In this document: positions 1-8,415 of the stretch, in pieces
Layout: each line of letters begins with the position of its first letter
How positions within the stretch are numbered: the stretch's first letter is position 1
DNA from: Plantibacter sp050587525
GTDB lineage: Bacteria > Actinomycetota > Actinomycetes > Actinomycetales > Microbacteriaceae
Reading direction: 5' to 3'
DNA length: 64,000 nucleotides
Assembly (NCBI RefSeq): GCF_050587525.1
Contig: NZ_JBOBFT010000002.1
Location: forward strand, 310,001-374,000
Translations under genes and position numbers: made by a program
Notes under the pieces: generated by a model
The model's input: only the letters and a program-made list of their open reading frames with translations
Databases searched by the model: none
Told to the model about the DNA's origin: nothing

Positions 1-795
1 GTCGTCGGCGAACGCTTCATCACGAACCCGGCGGTCCGCAAGGTCGTCTTCACGGGCTCGACGGCGGTCGGCAAACGCATCATGGCCGGGGCGTCGGAGC
101 AGGTGAAACGGGTCACGCTCGAACTCGGCGGGAAGAGCGCCAACATCGTGTTCGCCGATGCCGATCTCGAACGAGCGGCGGCGTCGGCTCCATACGGCGT
201 GTTCGAGAACGCGGGCCAGGACTGCTGCGCACGGAGCCGGATCCTCGTCGAGCGATCCGCGTACGACCGGTTCATGGAACTGCTCGAACCGGCGGTCAAG
301 GGCGTCGTCGTCGGCGATCCGACGCTCGAGAGCACGGAGATGGGCCCGCTCGTCTCGGCCGCGCACCGTGACTCGGTCCGGTCGTTCGTCCCAGACGACG
401 CGCCCGTCGCCTTCACCGGCAGCGCGCCGGACGGCCCCGGGTACTGGTTCACGCCGACCGTCCTCACCCCCGGCCGCGACGACCGATCGGTCCGCGAGGA
501 GATCTTCGGACCGGTCGTGACCGTCCTGCCGTTCGATGACGAAGCCGATGCGCTGCAGCTCGCGAACGACACGGAGTACGGGCTCTCGGGTTCGATCTGG
601 ACGCGCGACGTGAGTCGGGCCATCCGGGTCGCTCGCGGCGTGGAATCCGGCAACCTGTCCGTCAACTCGCACTCCTCCGTGCGGTACTCGACGCCGTTCG
701 GCGGGTTCAAGCAGTCCGGGCTCGGCCGAGAGCTCGGACCCGATGCGCCGTTCGCCTTCACAGAGACGAAGAACGTGTTCATCGCCGTCGACTGA
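1..795 (+). CDS. Aldehyde dehydrogenase, NAD(P)-dependent (5' end cut by window edge)
   Basis: This is the C-terminal half of an ALDH-superfamily enzyme, which oxidises an aldehyde to the acid with NAD(P)+. The frame is open from base 1, so the start lies outside the window. Visible family motifs are FTGST (cofactor loop), ELGGKSANIVFADAD (general-base Glu), GQDCCA (catalytic Cys), EEIFGPV and the C-terminal TPFGGFKQSGLGRELG. It is followed by an SDR and a FadR-type regulator. In actinobacteria this trio often accompanies glutamine-synthetase-like and permease genes for polyamine or amine use, so a gamma-glutamyl-aminobutyraldehyde-type substrate is possible. That is inference, because the upstream genes are not visible. 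Confidence 0.93.
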   Translation, partial: VVGERFITNPAVRKVVFTGSTAVGKRIMAGASEQVKRVTLELGGKSANIVFADADLERAAASAPYGVFENAGQDCCARSRILVERSAYDRFMELLEPAVKGVVVGDPTLESTEMGPLVSAAHRDSVRSFVPDDAPVAFTGSAPDGPGYWFTPTVLTPGRDDRSVREEIFGPVVTVLPFDDEADALQLANDTEYGLSGSIWTRDVSRAIRVARGVESGNLSVNSHSSVRYSTPFGGFKQSGLGRELGPDAPFAFTETKNVFIAVD

Positions 796-802
796 GCCGC
801 CC

Positions 803-991
803 TGTCCTTGAGCCGGCCCGGTCCCTGAACTCCACCCGGTCCCTGAGGTCCATCCCCGGCCCCTGAACCCCATCCCCGGTCCCTGAACTCCACCCCGGTC
901 CCTGAGCTTGTCGAAGGGCACCACAGCACCACCCGCACCGCCCGCACCACCCGCACCCCAGAACCACCCGGTCCCTGAGCTTGTCGAAGGG
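803..991. repeat. Degenerate tandem array of the CCTGAGCTTGTCGAAGGG element
   Basis: Five or six imperfect copies of a roughly 19 bp unit reading approximately CCGGTCCCTGAACTCCACC run on from the ALDH stop codon and end in a full CCTGAGCTTGTCGAAGGGC at about 902-920. A second full copy lies at 971-991, just before the SDR ribosome binding site. The same element recurs at many intergenic places in the window. Confidence 0.8.
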
Positions 992-1009
992 CGACAGAGA
1001 GGACACCTC

Positions 1010-1798
1010 ATGACCATCACCCCCATCGACCTCACCCAGCGTCTGGCTGGGAAGGTCGCCGTCGTCACGGGCGGCGCGAGCGGCATCGGCCTCGCCACCG
1101 CGAAACGGTTCGCGGCGGAGGGCGCGACGGTCGTCATCGGCGATCTCGATCCCACGACCGGCGCGGCAGCCGCTGAGCTCGTCGGCGGGCTCTTCGTGCA
1201 GGTGAACGTGACCGACCAGGACCAGGTGAACCACCTCTTCGACACGGCGGCCGCGACCTACGGTTCGGTCGACGTCGCATTCAACAACGCGGGCATCTCC
1301 CCGCCCGACGACGACTCCATCGAGACGACGGAACTCCCGGCGTGGGAGAAGGTGCAGGACGTCAACCTCAAGTCCGTGTACCTGTGCTCGCGAGCGGCGC
1401 TCCGGCACATGGTGAAGCAGGGTCGCGGGTCGATCATCAACACGGCGTCGTTCGTCGCGGTGCTCGGTTCGGCGACGTCGCAGATCTCCTACACGGCGTC
1501 GAAGGGCGGGGTGCTCGCGATGAGCCGGGAGCTGGGCGTGCAGTTCGCGCGGCAGGGCATCCGTGTCAACGCGCTGTGCCCCGGCCCGGTCAACACGCCG
1601 CTTCTGCAGGAGCTCTTCGCGAAGGATCCGGAGCGGGCGCAGCGGCGACTGATCCACATCCCCGTCGGTCGGTTCGCGGAGCCGGAGGAGCTCGCGGCCG
1701 CCGTCGCGTTCCTGGCGAGCGACGATTCGTCCTTCATCACCGGGTCGACCTTCCTCGTCGACGGCGGGATCAGTTCCGCCTACGTCACGCCGGAGTGA
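1010..1798 (+). CDS. Short-chain dehydrogenase/reductase (SDR)
   Basis: A 262-residue classical SDR that should oxidise or reduce an alcohol/ketone with NAD(P)(H). The N-terminal glycine motif is TGGASGIG, followed by NNAG, the catalytic Ser in NTASF, the YTASK Tyr/Lys pair, and a C-terminal GSTFLVDGG typical of FabG-like SDRs. The ATG at 1010 is chosen because AGAGGA lies about 7 nt upstream; an earlier in-frame start at 908 would translate repeat DNA. It lies between the ALDH and a FadR-type regulator on the same strand, suggesting one catabolic unit. The substrate cannot be read from the sequence. Confidence 0.93.
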   Translation: MTITPIDLTQRLAGKVAVVTGGASGIGLATAKRFAAEGATVVIGDLDPTTGAAAAELVGGLFVQVNVTDQDQVNHLFDTAAATYGSVDVAFNNAGISPPDDDSIETTELPAWEKVQDVNLKSVYLCSRAALRHMVKQGRGSIINTASFVAVLGSATSQISYTASKGGVLAMSRELGVQFARQGIRVNALCPGPVNTPLLQELFAKDPERAQRRLIHIPVGRFAEPEELAAAVAFLASDDSSFITGSTFLVDGGISSAYVTPE

Positions 1799-1873
1799 CG
1801 CGGTTGCCGCGTGGGCCGGCACCGCGGCGCACGGTGAGCGGGCTCGGCGCATCCTGAACCGACCGACCGATCG

Positions 1874-1905
1874 GCTGGCCGCACGATGTCACATCGTCGG
1901 CCAGC
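1874..1905. promoter_or_regulatory. Probable FadR/GntR operator
   Basis: The core ACGATGT-C-ACATCGT (1883-1897) is a perfect 15 bp palindrome. It sits inside a longer inverted repeat, GCTGGCCG to CGGCCAGC, with one unpaired base. It lies 28 nt before the regulator start, as expected for autoregulation. Assignment to this regulator is inferred from position. Confidence 0.6.
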
Positions 1906-1932
1906 TGTCGGGCATCGCGAGAGAATGGTGAG

Positions 1933-2697
1933 ATGAGCGAAACGCAGGGGGACGAGGTGGCGCAGGGCATCCTGAGCGCCGAGCTCCTGCTGCGCCCCGG
2001 CCGCGCCGCGAACGCGTTCGAGGAGACCGTGCAGCGACTCCTGCAGTCGATCCGGCTCGGCCTCATCGGTCCGGGCGGACGCCTGCCCGCCGAGCGTGAA
2101 CTCGCGGCCATGCTCAACGTCAGCCGCGACACGGTCCGCGATGCGATCGCCGCACTCACCGAGGCCGGGTACGTCGTCTCCCGGCGAGGTCGGTACGGGG
2201 GCACGTTCGTGATGGAGGAGCTGCCGACGAGCACACCGGTCATGGACGCGGACGGCGATCTCGCACCGCGCGGCGGCGTCCCTCGCGCGGAGATCGAGGA
2301 CACGCTCGTGCTGCGCAGCATCCTCGAGATCGGCGCTGCTCGCGAAGCTGCGCTCTGCAAACTGTCCGGCGCCGATCGGGAACGGCTCTGGCAGGCGCTC
2401 GAGGACTGCCGATCCTCCGAACCGGACGACTACCGCCGGCACGACTCGCGTCTGCACCTGCTCATCGCGGAACTCGTGGGCGCACCGAGCCTCCTGCCGC
2501 TCGTCGCCGACGCCCGCATGCGCATCAACGAACTCCTCGACGGCATCCCGCTCCTCGCCGTCAACATCGCCCACTCCGATGAGCAGCACGAGGCCATCGT
2601 GAAGGCGATCCTCCGCGGGCACCCCGAGGAGGCGGCATCGGCGATGGCGGAGCACGTCGCCGGTTCAGAGGCCCTCCTCCGCGGTTTCCTCGCCTGA
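1933..2697 (+). CDS. FadR/GntR-family transcriptional regulator (FCD domain)
   Basis: A 254-residue regulator. The N-terminal winged helix includes RLPAERELAAMLNVSRDTVRDAI and the wing RRGRYGGTFV. An all-helical FCD effector domain follows, with HDSRLHLLIAELVGAPSL and DEQHEAIVKAI. FCD domains usually bind a small acid, often with a metal ion. It sits directly after the SDR and has a strong palindrome upstream, so it probably controls the ALDH/SDR genes and itself. The start may be leaderless: a GAGAAT hexamer precedes the ATG by 6 nt. Confidence 0.93.
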   Translation: MSETQGDEVAQGILSAELLLRPGRAANAFEETVQRLLQSIRLGLIGPGGRLPAERELAAMLNVSRDTVRDAIAALTEAGYVVSRRGRYGGTFVMEELPTSTPVMDADGDLAPRGGVPRAEIEDTLVLRSILEIGAAREAALCKLSGADRERLWQALEDCRSSEPDDYRRHDSRLHLLIAELVGAPSLLPLVADARMRINELLDGIPLLAVNIAHSDEQHEAIVKAILRGHPEEAASAMAEHVAGSEALLRGFLA

Positions 2698-2708
2698 ACT
2701 GGCATGGA

Positions 2709-2802
2709 AGCATAACTCCTTCGATTTCGACCTCGTTCGCGGCAGATCCCCGGAATTCCGGGGGCGCGGATCGGCAAGCGTCCGAATCGAAGGAGTTATG
2801 CT
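2709..2802. repeat. Family A palindrome, copy 1
   Basis: The outer arms AGCATAACTCCTTCGAT and ATCGAAGGAGTTATGCT are inverted copies. The centre carries the smaller palindrome CCCCGGAATTCCGGGG. It lies 11 nt after the stop of the FadR-type regulator and upstream of xth. Six further copies occur in the window. Confidence 0.9.
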
Positions 2803-2914
2803 CGGTGGCCCGCGGGAGGCGACCGGCAGGCGCGAAGTGACGACACGGCTACGACGAAGCGAGCAGCAGGGCGACGACGGCGCGAGCAGCGCAGCGTCGG
2901 TCGGAGGCTCCCGG

Positions 2915-2926
2915 TAACGTGGGGGC
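2915..2926 (+). promoter_or_regulatory. -10 element of xth, leaderless
   Basis: TAACGT (2915-2920) ends 6 nt before the ATG, placing the transcription start at or next to the start codon. Confidence 0.55.
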
Positions 2927-3796
2927 ATGCGCATCGCCACGTGGAACGTCAACTCGATCCGAACCAGAGTGGGCCGCGTGGTCGACTGGCTCGTGCGCGA
3001 GGACGTCGACGTCCTCGCCATGCAGGAACTCAAGTGCCGCGACGACCAGTTCCCCCTTGAGGCTTTCACGAAGGCGGGCTACCAGGTCGAGATGCACGGC
3101 CTCAGCCAGTGGAACGGCGTCGGCATCGCGAGCCGCCTCCCCATGGAGGACGTGACGATCGGCTTCCCCGACATGCCCGGCTTCGGGAAGCCCTTGCCGC
3201 CCACGCTCGACGGCTCCGGCATCGACCCGGACGGCCTCCCCCTCGAAGCGCGTGCCATCGGCGCGACGGTCGACGGCGTGCGCCTCTGGAGCCTCTACGT
3301 CCCCAACGGTCGCGCGGTCGGCGACCCGCACTACGACTACAAGCTCCGCTGGCTCGCAGCGCTCGAAGCGGACACCCGCGCCTGGCTCGCCGAGAACCCG
3401 GGCCTCCCGCTCGCGCTCATGGGCGACTGGAACGTCGCTCCGTTGGATTCCGATGTCGGCGACCCCAGCTTCGGGCCAGGCTCCACACACATCTCCGCTC
3501 CGGAGCGCGCAGCTCTCGCCGCGTTCATGGATGCCGGCCTGCAGGACACCGTGCGGCCGTACGTCCCCGAGGGGTACACCTTCTGGGACTACAAGCAGCT
3601 GCGGTTCCCGCGCAACGAGGGCATGCGCATCGACTTCATCTTCGGTTCGCAGACGTTCGCCGATCACGTCGTCGAGGCATCGATCGATCGCAACGAGCGG
3701 AAGGGCGACAGCCCGAGCGATCACGTGCCCGTCGTCGTCGACCTCGACTTCGAGCTCTCCGAAGAGGGCGACGACACCCCGATGATCTTCGGCTGA
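2927..3796 (+). CDS. xth: Exodeoxyribonuclease III
   Basis: A 289-residue EEP-family nuclease. ExoIII removes nucleotides 3'-to-5' from duplex DNA and cuts at abasic sites in base-excision repair. Visible motifs are MRIATWNVNSIRTR, metal-binding Glu34 in AMQELKC, GDWNVAP, the GMRIDFIFGS segment and the catalytic SDHVPVVVD at the C-terminus. The length is slightly above the E. coli enzyme. No Shine-Dalgarno is needed if the TAACGT hexamer six bases upstream drives a leaderless message. It converges on the AEC carrier gene, with two repeat elements between. Confidence 0.96.
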   Translation: MRIATWNVNSIRTRVGRVVDWLVREDVDVLAMQELKCRDDQFPLEAFTKAGYQVEMHGLSQWNGVGIASRLPMEDVTIGFPDMPGFGKPLPPTLDGSGIDPDGLPLEARAIGATVDGVRLWSLYVPNGRAVGDPHYDYKLRWLAALEADTRAWLAENPGLPLALMGDWNVAPLDSDVGDPSFGPGSTHISAPERAALAAFMDAGLQDTVRPYVPEGYTFWDYKQLRFPRNEGMRIDFIFGSQTFADHVVEASIDRNERKGDSPSDHVPVVVDLDFELSEEGDDTPMIFG

Positions 3797-3862
3797 GCGC
3801 CGCACCCGGTCCCGAGCGCCGTACCCGGTCCCCGGGCTCAGGTCCCTGTACCTGAGCGCCGG

Positions 3863-3884
3863 TCCCTGAGCCTGTCGAAGGGTC
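3863..3884. repeat. CCTGAGCCTGTCGAAGGG element
   Basis: A single full copy of the recurrent short element lies in the xth/AEC convergent spacer (3797-4169). The rest of that spacer holds the two repeat features listed next and no recognisable gene. Confidence 0.8.
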
Positions 3885-3937
3885 CCCGCTCGGCCTCCGC
3901 GCCCAATCCGGTCCCCGAGCCTGCCACAGGAACATCG

Positions 3938-4033
3938 AGCACAACTCCTTCGATCCGACGACCTGCCGCCCCTCGACCCCTGAGATTCCGGGGGACACCG
4001 ACTTTGCGGACGCCAGATCGAAGGAGTTGTGCT
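3938..4033. repeat. Family A palindrome, copy 2
   Basis: The outer arms AGCACAACTCCTTCGATC and GATCGAAGGAGTTGTGCT pair. The central palindrome is degenerate (GAGATTCCGGGGG). It sits between convergent genes, where it could act as a bidirectional terminator. Confidence 0.88.
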
Positions 4034-4045
4034 CGGTCAGTCCAC

Positions 4046-4150
4046 ACTTCGACAGGCTCAGTGACCGGGTGGGGCGAGGCTCCGCAGCGCAGGCAGAGCA
4101 CTTCGACAGGCTCAGTGACCGGAGGGCCGGAGACAGGCTCAGTGACCGGA
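4046..4150. repeat. Three copies of ACTTCGACAGGCTCAGTGACCGG
   Basis: Copies lie at about 4046-4068, 4099-4122 and 4131-4149. They are the reverse-orientation variant of the CCTGAGCCTGTCGAAG element, with GTGACC in place of GGGACC. They end just before the stop codon of the AEC carrier gene. Confidence 0.8.
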
Positions 4151-4169
4151 GAGCCGGAGCGGGCAGACC

Positions 4170-5090
4170 TCAGGCGAGCAGCGCAGCGACGCCGATGAGC
4201 ACCGGCACGGACAGCACCGTCGTGAGCAGCACGACATCGCGGGCGAGCGGCACCCCCTGCTCGTACCGGCTGGCGAAGTTGTAGACGTTCTGCGCCGTCG
4301 GCAGCGACGCGAGGACCACGGACGCGAACAGCGGCGCACCCACGAGCCCGAACCCGAAGTGCGCGATCAAGTACGCGGCGATCGGCATCCCCACGCACTT
4401 GAGCAGCGTCGCCATGAGGATCTCGCGGCGCCCGTTCCCCGCCTGCAACGGCCGCATCCCGTGCAGCGACATCCCGAATGCCATGAGGATCAGCGGCACC
4501 GCGGCACCGCCGATGAGTTCGAACGGCGCCATGACGGGTTCCGGCAACCGCACACCGAACAGGTTGAGGAGCACCCCGGCGAGGGAGGCGATGATCATCG
4601 GATTCCGGAAGGGCTGCGTCACGATCCCCATGAACGACACCGATCCGCGCTTGTGCGTGTCGAGAATCGTGAGGACGACGGGTGCGAAGAGCAGCAGTTG
4701 CAGGAGGATGACAGGCGCCACGTATGTCGCGCCGCCGAGGACGTACACGGCCACGGGGATGCCGATGTTGTTCGCGTTGACGTAGCCGGACGACATCGCG
4801 CCGATCGTCGCCACGGGCAGCTGCTGCCGGAACCACACGAGGTTGAGCAGCACGTACACGGCGGCCGTCGCGACGGCGCTGAGGAGGGCGACCCAGATGA
4901 CGTCGCTGAAGACCTCGTGGAGGTCCGCCCTTGCGAGAACAGTGAAGAGGAGTGCCGGGTTCGTGACGAAGAAGGCGATGCGATTGAGCACGTGGCCGGT
5001 GGTGGGCCCGCCGATCTCGAGACGGCCGGCGATGTAGCCGACGAGGATGACGGCTCCGATGATCGCGAACCCCGTCACCACTCCAGCCAT
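4170..5090 (-). CDS. AEC-family transporter (auxin-efflux-carrier superfamily)
   Basis: A 306-residue integral membrane protein with about ten hydrophobic segments. It starts MAGVVTGFAIIGAVILVGYI and has the internal repeat of two five-helix halves usual for AEC/BASS-fold carriers. Family members export organic acids such as malate in bacteria; the substrate here is not evident. The ATG at 5090 follows TAGGGT by 6 nt on the minus strand, consistent with a leaderless transcript. A LacI-type operator lies immediately upstream. Confidence 0.9.
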   Translation of the reverse strand: MAGVVTGFAIIGAVILVGYIAGRLEIGGPTTGHVLNRIAFFVTNPALLFTVLARADLHEVFSDVIWVALLSAVATAAVYVLLNLVWFRQQLPVATIGAMSSGYVNANNIGIPVAVYVLGGATYVAPVILLQLLLFAPVVLTILDTHKRGSVSFMGIVTQPFRNPMIIASLAGVLLNLFGVRLPEPVMAPFELIGGAAVPLILMAFGMSLHGMRPLQAGNGRREILMATLLKCVGMPIAAYLIAHFGFGLVGAPLFASVVLASLPTAQNVYNFASRYEQGVPLARDVVLLTTVLSVPVLIGVAALLA

Positions 5091-5124
5091 GCGTCAACCC
5101 TACGGCCGTGTGGCAAACGTTTGC
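5091..5124 (-). promoter_or_regulatory. AEC promoter with LacI-type operator
   Basis: On the minus strand TAGGGT (5102-5097) ends 6 nt before the ATG. The perfect 12 bp palindrome GCAAACGTTTGC (5113-5124), with the central CG typical of LacI/CcpA sites, covers the -35 region. No LacI-family gene is present in the window, so the regulator would act in trans. Confidence 0.65.
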
Positions 5125-5345
5125 AGACGCTGCGACGTACACGGACACGGACACGGACGGTCGATCACCCGGATCGCGACGGCATCGCAGGTCCACCGGA
5201 ACGCAAGCGGCACTTGCGCCGGACGTCAGGAGTTGGTGGAATCACTGTGGACCCGCCCGCGTGACCCGCGAAGCATCCGTTCACCCTCACACCATGCCGC
5301 TCCCACCCGGAGCACGCACCAATCACCCACAAGGAGATCCCGACG

Positions 5346-6446
5346 ATGCCGTCATTCGACCCCTCCGCGTCCGTCGACGCGATGCACAGCCCCAGCCTCC
5401 CCCACGAACGCGTGTTCATCACCAGGGGTGAGCGATCCGATCTGACGATCAGCGTCGCGGTCCACTCCACGACCCTCGGCCCCGCTCTCGGCGGCGCCCG
5501 CGTCTGGAATTACGGCAGCTGGACCGAGGCCGTCGAGGACTCCCTCCGCCTCGCCGCCGGCATGACGATGAAGAACGCTGCGGCCGGTCTCGCCCGTGGA
5601 GGCGGCAAGTCCGTCGTCTTCGTCCCCGCGGGAACAGTGCTCGACGCCGAGCGCAGGCACGCGGCGATGCTCGACCTCGGCGACGCCGTCGAACAGCTGG
5701 GCGGCGCGTACCAGACCGCCGAGGACGTCGGCACGACCGCCGAGGACATGGCCGTCGTCTCCGAGCGCACCAAGCACGTGTGCGGGCTCCCGGCCGATCG
5801 CGGCGGTGTGGGCGAACCGAGTGACGCGACCGCTGCCGGCGTGTACTCGTCGATCACCTCGACGCTCGAAACCGTCTTCGGCACCCCGCTCGTGCAGGGT
5901 CGCCGCGCCACGATCTCCGGCCTCGGCCAGGTGGGCGGACGCCTCGCGCGCCAGCTCGCGGCGAACGGCGCCCGACTCATCGTGACCGACGTGAACCCGG
6001 CCAAGCGGGCGTTCGCCGAGGAGATCGGTGCGAGCTGGATCGAACCGGGAGACGAGCACCTCATCGAGACCGACCTCTTCGTCCCGTGCGGCGTCGGCGG
6101 TGCGCTCAGCGCCGACGTCATCGATCGGCTGCAGTGCCGTGCCGTCGTCGGCGCGGCCAACAACCAGCTCGCGTCGCGCGACGGCGCCGAGGCGTTGGCG
6201 GCTCGCGGCATCCTGTGGGCACCCGACTTCGTGGTCAACGCCGGCGGGGTCATCTACCTCGCAATGGCATCGGAGCCCGGAGCGGATGCGGCAGCGATCG
6301 CGACGCGCGTCGACGACATCGGCCACACCGTCCAGCGCATCTTCCGCAGTGCGATCGAGGACGGCGTCACGACGCTCGAGGCGGCCGAACGGCTCGCGAT
6401 GGCGCGCATCGCTGCTGGCGCACCGTCCCTCGTCCCCGCCGGCTGA
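5346..6446 (+). CDS. Glu/Leu/Phe/Val dehydrogenase family protein
   Basis: A 366-residue amino-acid dehydrogenase, about the size of leucine, valine and phenylalanine dehydrogenases. These reversibly deaminate an amino acid to the 2-oxoacid with NAD+. The N-terminal domain has GGARVWNY, the GMTMKNAAAGL segment with the substrate-binding Lys, GGGKSVVF and AEDVGTT. The Rossmann domain has ISGLGQVGGRLARQLA and GAANNQLAS. AAGGAG lies 11 nt before the ATG. Substrate preference (Leu, Val or Phe) cannot be decided. The gene is not in an obvious operon. Confidence 0.93.
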   Translation: MPSFDPSASVDAMHSPSLPHERVFITRGERSDLTISVAVHSTTLGPALGGARVWNYGSWTEAVEDSLRLAAGMTMKNAAAGLARGGGKSVVFVPAGTVLDAERRHAAMLDLGDAVEQLGGAYQTAEDVGTTAEDMAVVSERTKHVCGLPADRGGVGEPSDATAAGVYSSITSTLETVFGTPLVQGRRATISGLGQVGGRLARQLAANGARLIVTDVNPAKRAFAEEIGASWIEPGDEHLIETDLFVPCGVGGALSADVIDRLQCRAVVGAANNQLASRDGAEALAARGILWAPDFVVNAGGVIYLAMASEPGADAAAIATRVDDIGHTVQRIFRSAIEDGVTTLEAAERLAMARIAAGAPSLVPAG

Positions 6447-6506
6447 CGCCCACCAGATCGTCGAGCCCGTCTCCCCGGTCGCTGAGCCCGTCGAAACTCC
6501 CATCAC

Positions 6507-6600
6507 GCATAACTCCTTCAATTTCGACATCGCAGGCCCGATACCTCGCGGAATTCCGGGGATCTCGGGCTGGCGACCGACAGATTGAAGGAGTTGTGCT
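6507..6600. repeat. Family A palindrome, copy 3
   Basis: The arms GCATAACTCCTTCAAT and ATTGAAGGAGTTGTGC pair around GCGGAATTCCGGGG. Both arms carry the matching change from TTCGAT to TTCAAT, a compensatory pair that supports selection or copying of the stem. It lies between convergent genes. Confidence 0.88.
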
Positions 6601-6603
6601 CAA

Positions 6604-6725
6604 TGCCCTTCGACAGGCTCAGGGACCGGGAGCGGCACGGTGAGGGGACGGGAGCAGAGCACCAGGGACCGGGAGCGGCACGGTGAGGGAACGGGAGCGG
6701 CACGGTGAGGGGACAGGAGCAGAGC
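6604..6725. repeat. CCTTCGACAGGCTCAGGG element with tandem tail
   Basis: A full element at 6606-6624 is followed by about three imperfect copies of GGACCGGGAGCGGCACGGTGAG. No gene is visible in the 6447-6806 spacer. Confidence 0.7.
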
Positions 6726-6806
6726 GCCAGAGGCCGGGGCGACAGACGTCGCTGAGCCCGGGGAGCGGATCCCCGAGCTCAGCGACGGAACGTACCGGAA
6801 GGACGA

Positions 6807-7826
6807 CTACTCGCCGACGCGGACGACCATCTTGCCGGTGTTCGCGCCGCGCATGAGGGCGAGGAACGCGTCGATCGTGTGGTCGATGCCCTCGAAGACG
6901 GTCTCGTCGTAGACGACTTCGCCCGCGCCCAGCCACGCGGCCATCTCGGCGGAGAACGCCGGGAAGTGGTGCGTGTGGTTGCCGATCGTGAATCCTTCGA
7001 GCCGCAGGCTGCGGGTCACAATGTTGGACAGGTTCTTCGGACCGGATGCCTTCTCGGCCTCGTTGTACTCGGAGATCGCCCCGCACAGCGCCGCGCGGCC
7101 GAAGTCGTTGAACGCACCGATCGCGGCTTCGAGGTGCTCGCCGCCGACGTTGTCGAAGTAGACGTCGATGCCGTCGGGCGCCGCCTTCGCGAGCTGCTCG
7201 GCGACGGGGCCGTCCTTGTAGTTGAAGGCGGCGTCGTAGCCGTACTTGGAGGTGAGGAGGGCGACCTTCTCGGCTGATCCGGCGGAACCGATGACACGCT
7301 TCGCGCCCTTCAGGCGGGCGATCTGACCCACCATCGTGCCGACGGCGCCGGCCGCACCGGAGACGAACACCGTGTCGCCCTCGCGGAGCCCTGCGATCTC
7401 CTGCAGGCCGACGTACGCCGTGAGCGCCGTCATTCCGAGGACGCCGAGGTAGGCGGACAGCGGCACGCCCGGGAGCTCGGGAACGACGCGGAACCCGGCG
7501 GCGTCGGCCTGCACGAGGTCGCGCCAGCCGTACTGGTGGACGACCACGTCACCGACCGAGACCGCGTCGGACGCACTCGCGACGACACGACCGACCGCGC
7601 CGCCCGTCATCGTCTCCCCCAGCGCGTACGGCGGCGTGTACGACTTGACGTCGTTCATCCGGCCGCGCATGTACGGGTCCACGGAGAGGAACACGTTCTG
7701 CACGCGAACCTCCCCGGGGGCCAGCTCCGGCAGTTCGATCTGCACGGTGCGGAAGTCCGCATCGGTCGGCCAGCCGACGGGGCGTGCGGCGAGCTGGATC
7801 TGGGTGCTGAGGCTGGGGACGGTCAT
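6807..7826 (-). CDS. NADP-dependent MDR-family oxidoreductase (curcumin reductase/PTGR-like)
   Basis: A 339-residue zinc-independent medium-chain reductase. The start resembles CurA/PTGR proteins: VGWPTDADFRTVQIEL then NVFLSVDPYMRGRM. The Rossmann motif is VSGAAGAVGTMVGQIA, and DNVGGEHLEAAI and FTIGNHTHHFP follow. Such enzymes reduce the C=C bond of enones with NADPH. AAAGGA lies 8 nt upstream of the ATG. It follows the DUF1304 gene by 75 nt and is probably in the operon controlled by the divergent TetR-type repressor, perhaps for detoxifying reactive carbonyls (inference). Confidence 0.92.
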   Translation of the reverse strand: MTVPSLSTQIQLAARPVGWPTDADFRTVQIELPELAPGEVRVQNVFLSVDPYMRGRMNDVKSYTPPYALGETMTGGAVGRVVASASDAVSVGDVVVHQYGWRDLVQADAAGFRVVPELPGVPLSAYLGVLGMTALTAYVGLQEIAGLREGDTVFVSGAAGAVGTMVGQIARLKGAKRVIGSAGSAEKVALLTSKYGYDAAFNYKDGPVAEQLAKAAPDGIDVYFDNVGGEHLEAAIGAFNDFGRAALCGAISEYNEAEKASGPKNLSNIVTRSLRLEGFTIGNHTHHFPAFSAEMAAWLGAGEVVYDETVFEGIDHTIDAFLALMRGANTGKMVVRVGE

Positions 7827-7901
7827 GGTGGTCCTTTCGGGACGGTCGTGCGGATGGTGTGGAACGGATGCGACGGCGATGCTGCGCCGGGCGGAGGCGG
7901 C

Positions 7902-8291
7902 TTACGCGGCGAGCGCGACGCCGAGGAAGATCAGGCCGAGCGCTGGTGCGGCGAGCTGGATGAGCGCCGAGCGCCACATCGAGCGGTTCGAGATGACGAG
8001 GACGAGGCCTGCGAGCACCATCGAACCGGCACCGGTGAAGACGAGGGTCGCGCCGATGGCTGTCTGTCCGGCGATGAGCAGGACGATGCCGATGATCGAC
8101 GCGATGGCGAGGAACAGGTTGTAGAAGCCCTGGTTGAGCGCGAGCGGCCGGGTGATGGCGGCTTCGGTCTCGGAGGCGATGCCGAAGGTCTTCCAGGTGG
8201 CAGGCGACATCCAGCGCACGGATTCGAGCACGAAGATGTAGAGGTGGATCAGGCTGGCGATCCCGATCAGGATGAGACTGACGACCATCAT
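7902..8291 (-). CDS. DUF1304-family membrane protein
   Basis: A 129-residue protein with four predicted hydrophobic helices, matching DUF1304: ASLIHLYIFVLESVRW near the start, then LALNQGFYNLFLAI and a last helix ending APALGLIFLGVALAA. The function of the family is unknown. The start is placed at the MM pair (8291) because an upstream start at 8360 would cross the operator. It is the first gene of a likely operon with the MDR reductase, divergent from a TetR regulator. Confidence 0.88.
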   Translation of the reverse strand: MMVVSLILIGIASLIHLYIFVLESVRWMSPATWKTFGIASETEAAITRPLALNQGFYNLFLAIASIIGIVLLIAGQTAIGATLVFTGAGSMVLAGLVLVISNRSMWRSALIQLAAPALGLIFLGVALAA

Positions 8292-8334
8292 TGCGGTGGA
8301 TTCCCTTGTGTGCGTGCGGCTGGTGAGGCGCCGG

Positions 8335-8390
8335 TCCACTTTGTGAACCGATAGGTACACTATAATTGTGAAACGATCAGTTCACAAAAT
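8335..8390. promoter_or_regulatory. Divergent promoter with TetR operator
   Basis: TTGTGAA-N8-TTCACAA (8366-8387) is an inverted repeat. A further half-site, TTTGTGAAC, lies at 8340-8348, inverted relative to GTTCACAAA at 8380-8388. A consensus TATAAT at 8361-8366 lies between them. The stretch is markedly AT-richer than its surroundings. Binding here would block both the TetR gene and the DUF1304/MDR operon. Confidence 0.7.
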
Positions 8391-8415
8391 GGAATCGTGG
8401 AATTCGGAGGATTCG

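Noticed and set aside
2709..2802. Family A palindromes as riboswitches
   Set aside because: They lie after stop codons, not in leaders, and the interior sequence varies too much for a ligand pocket.
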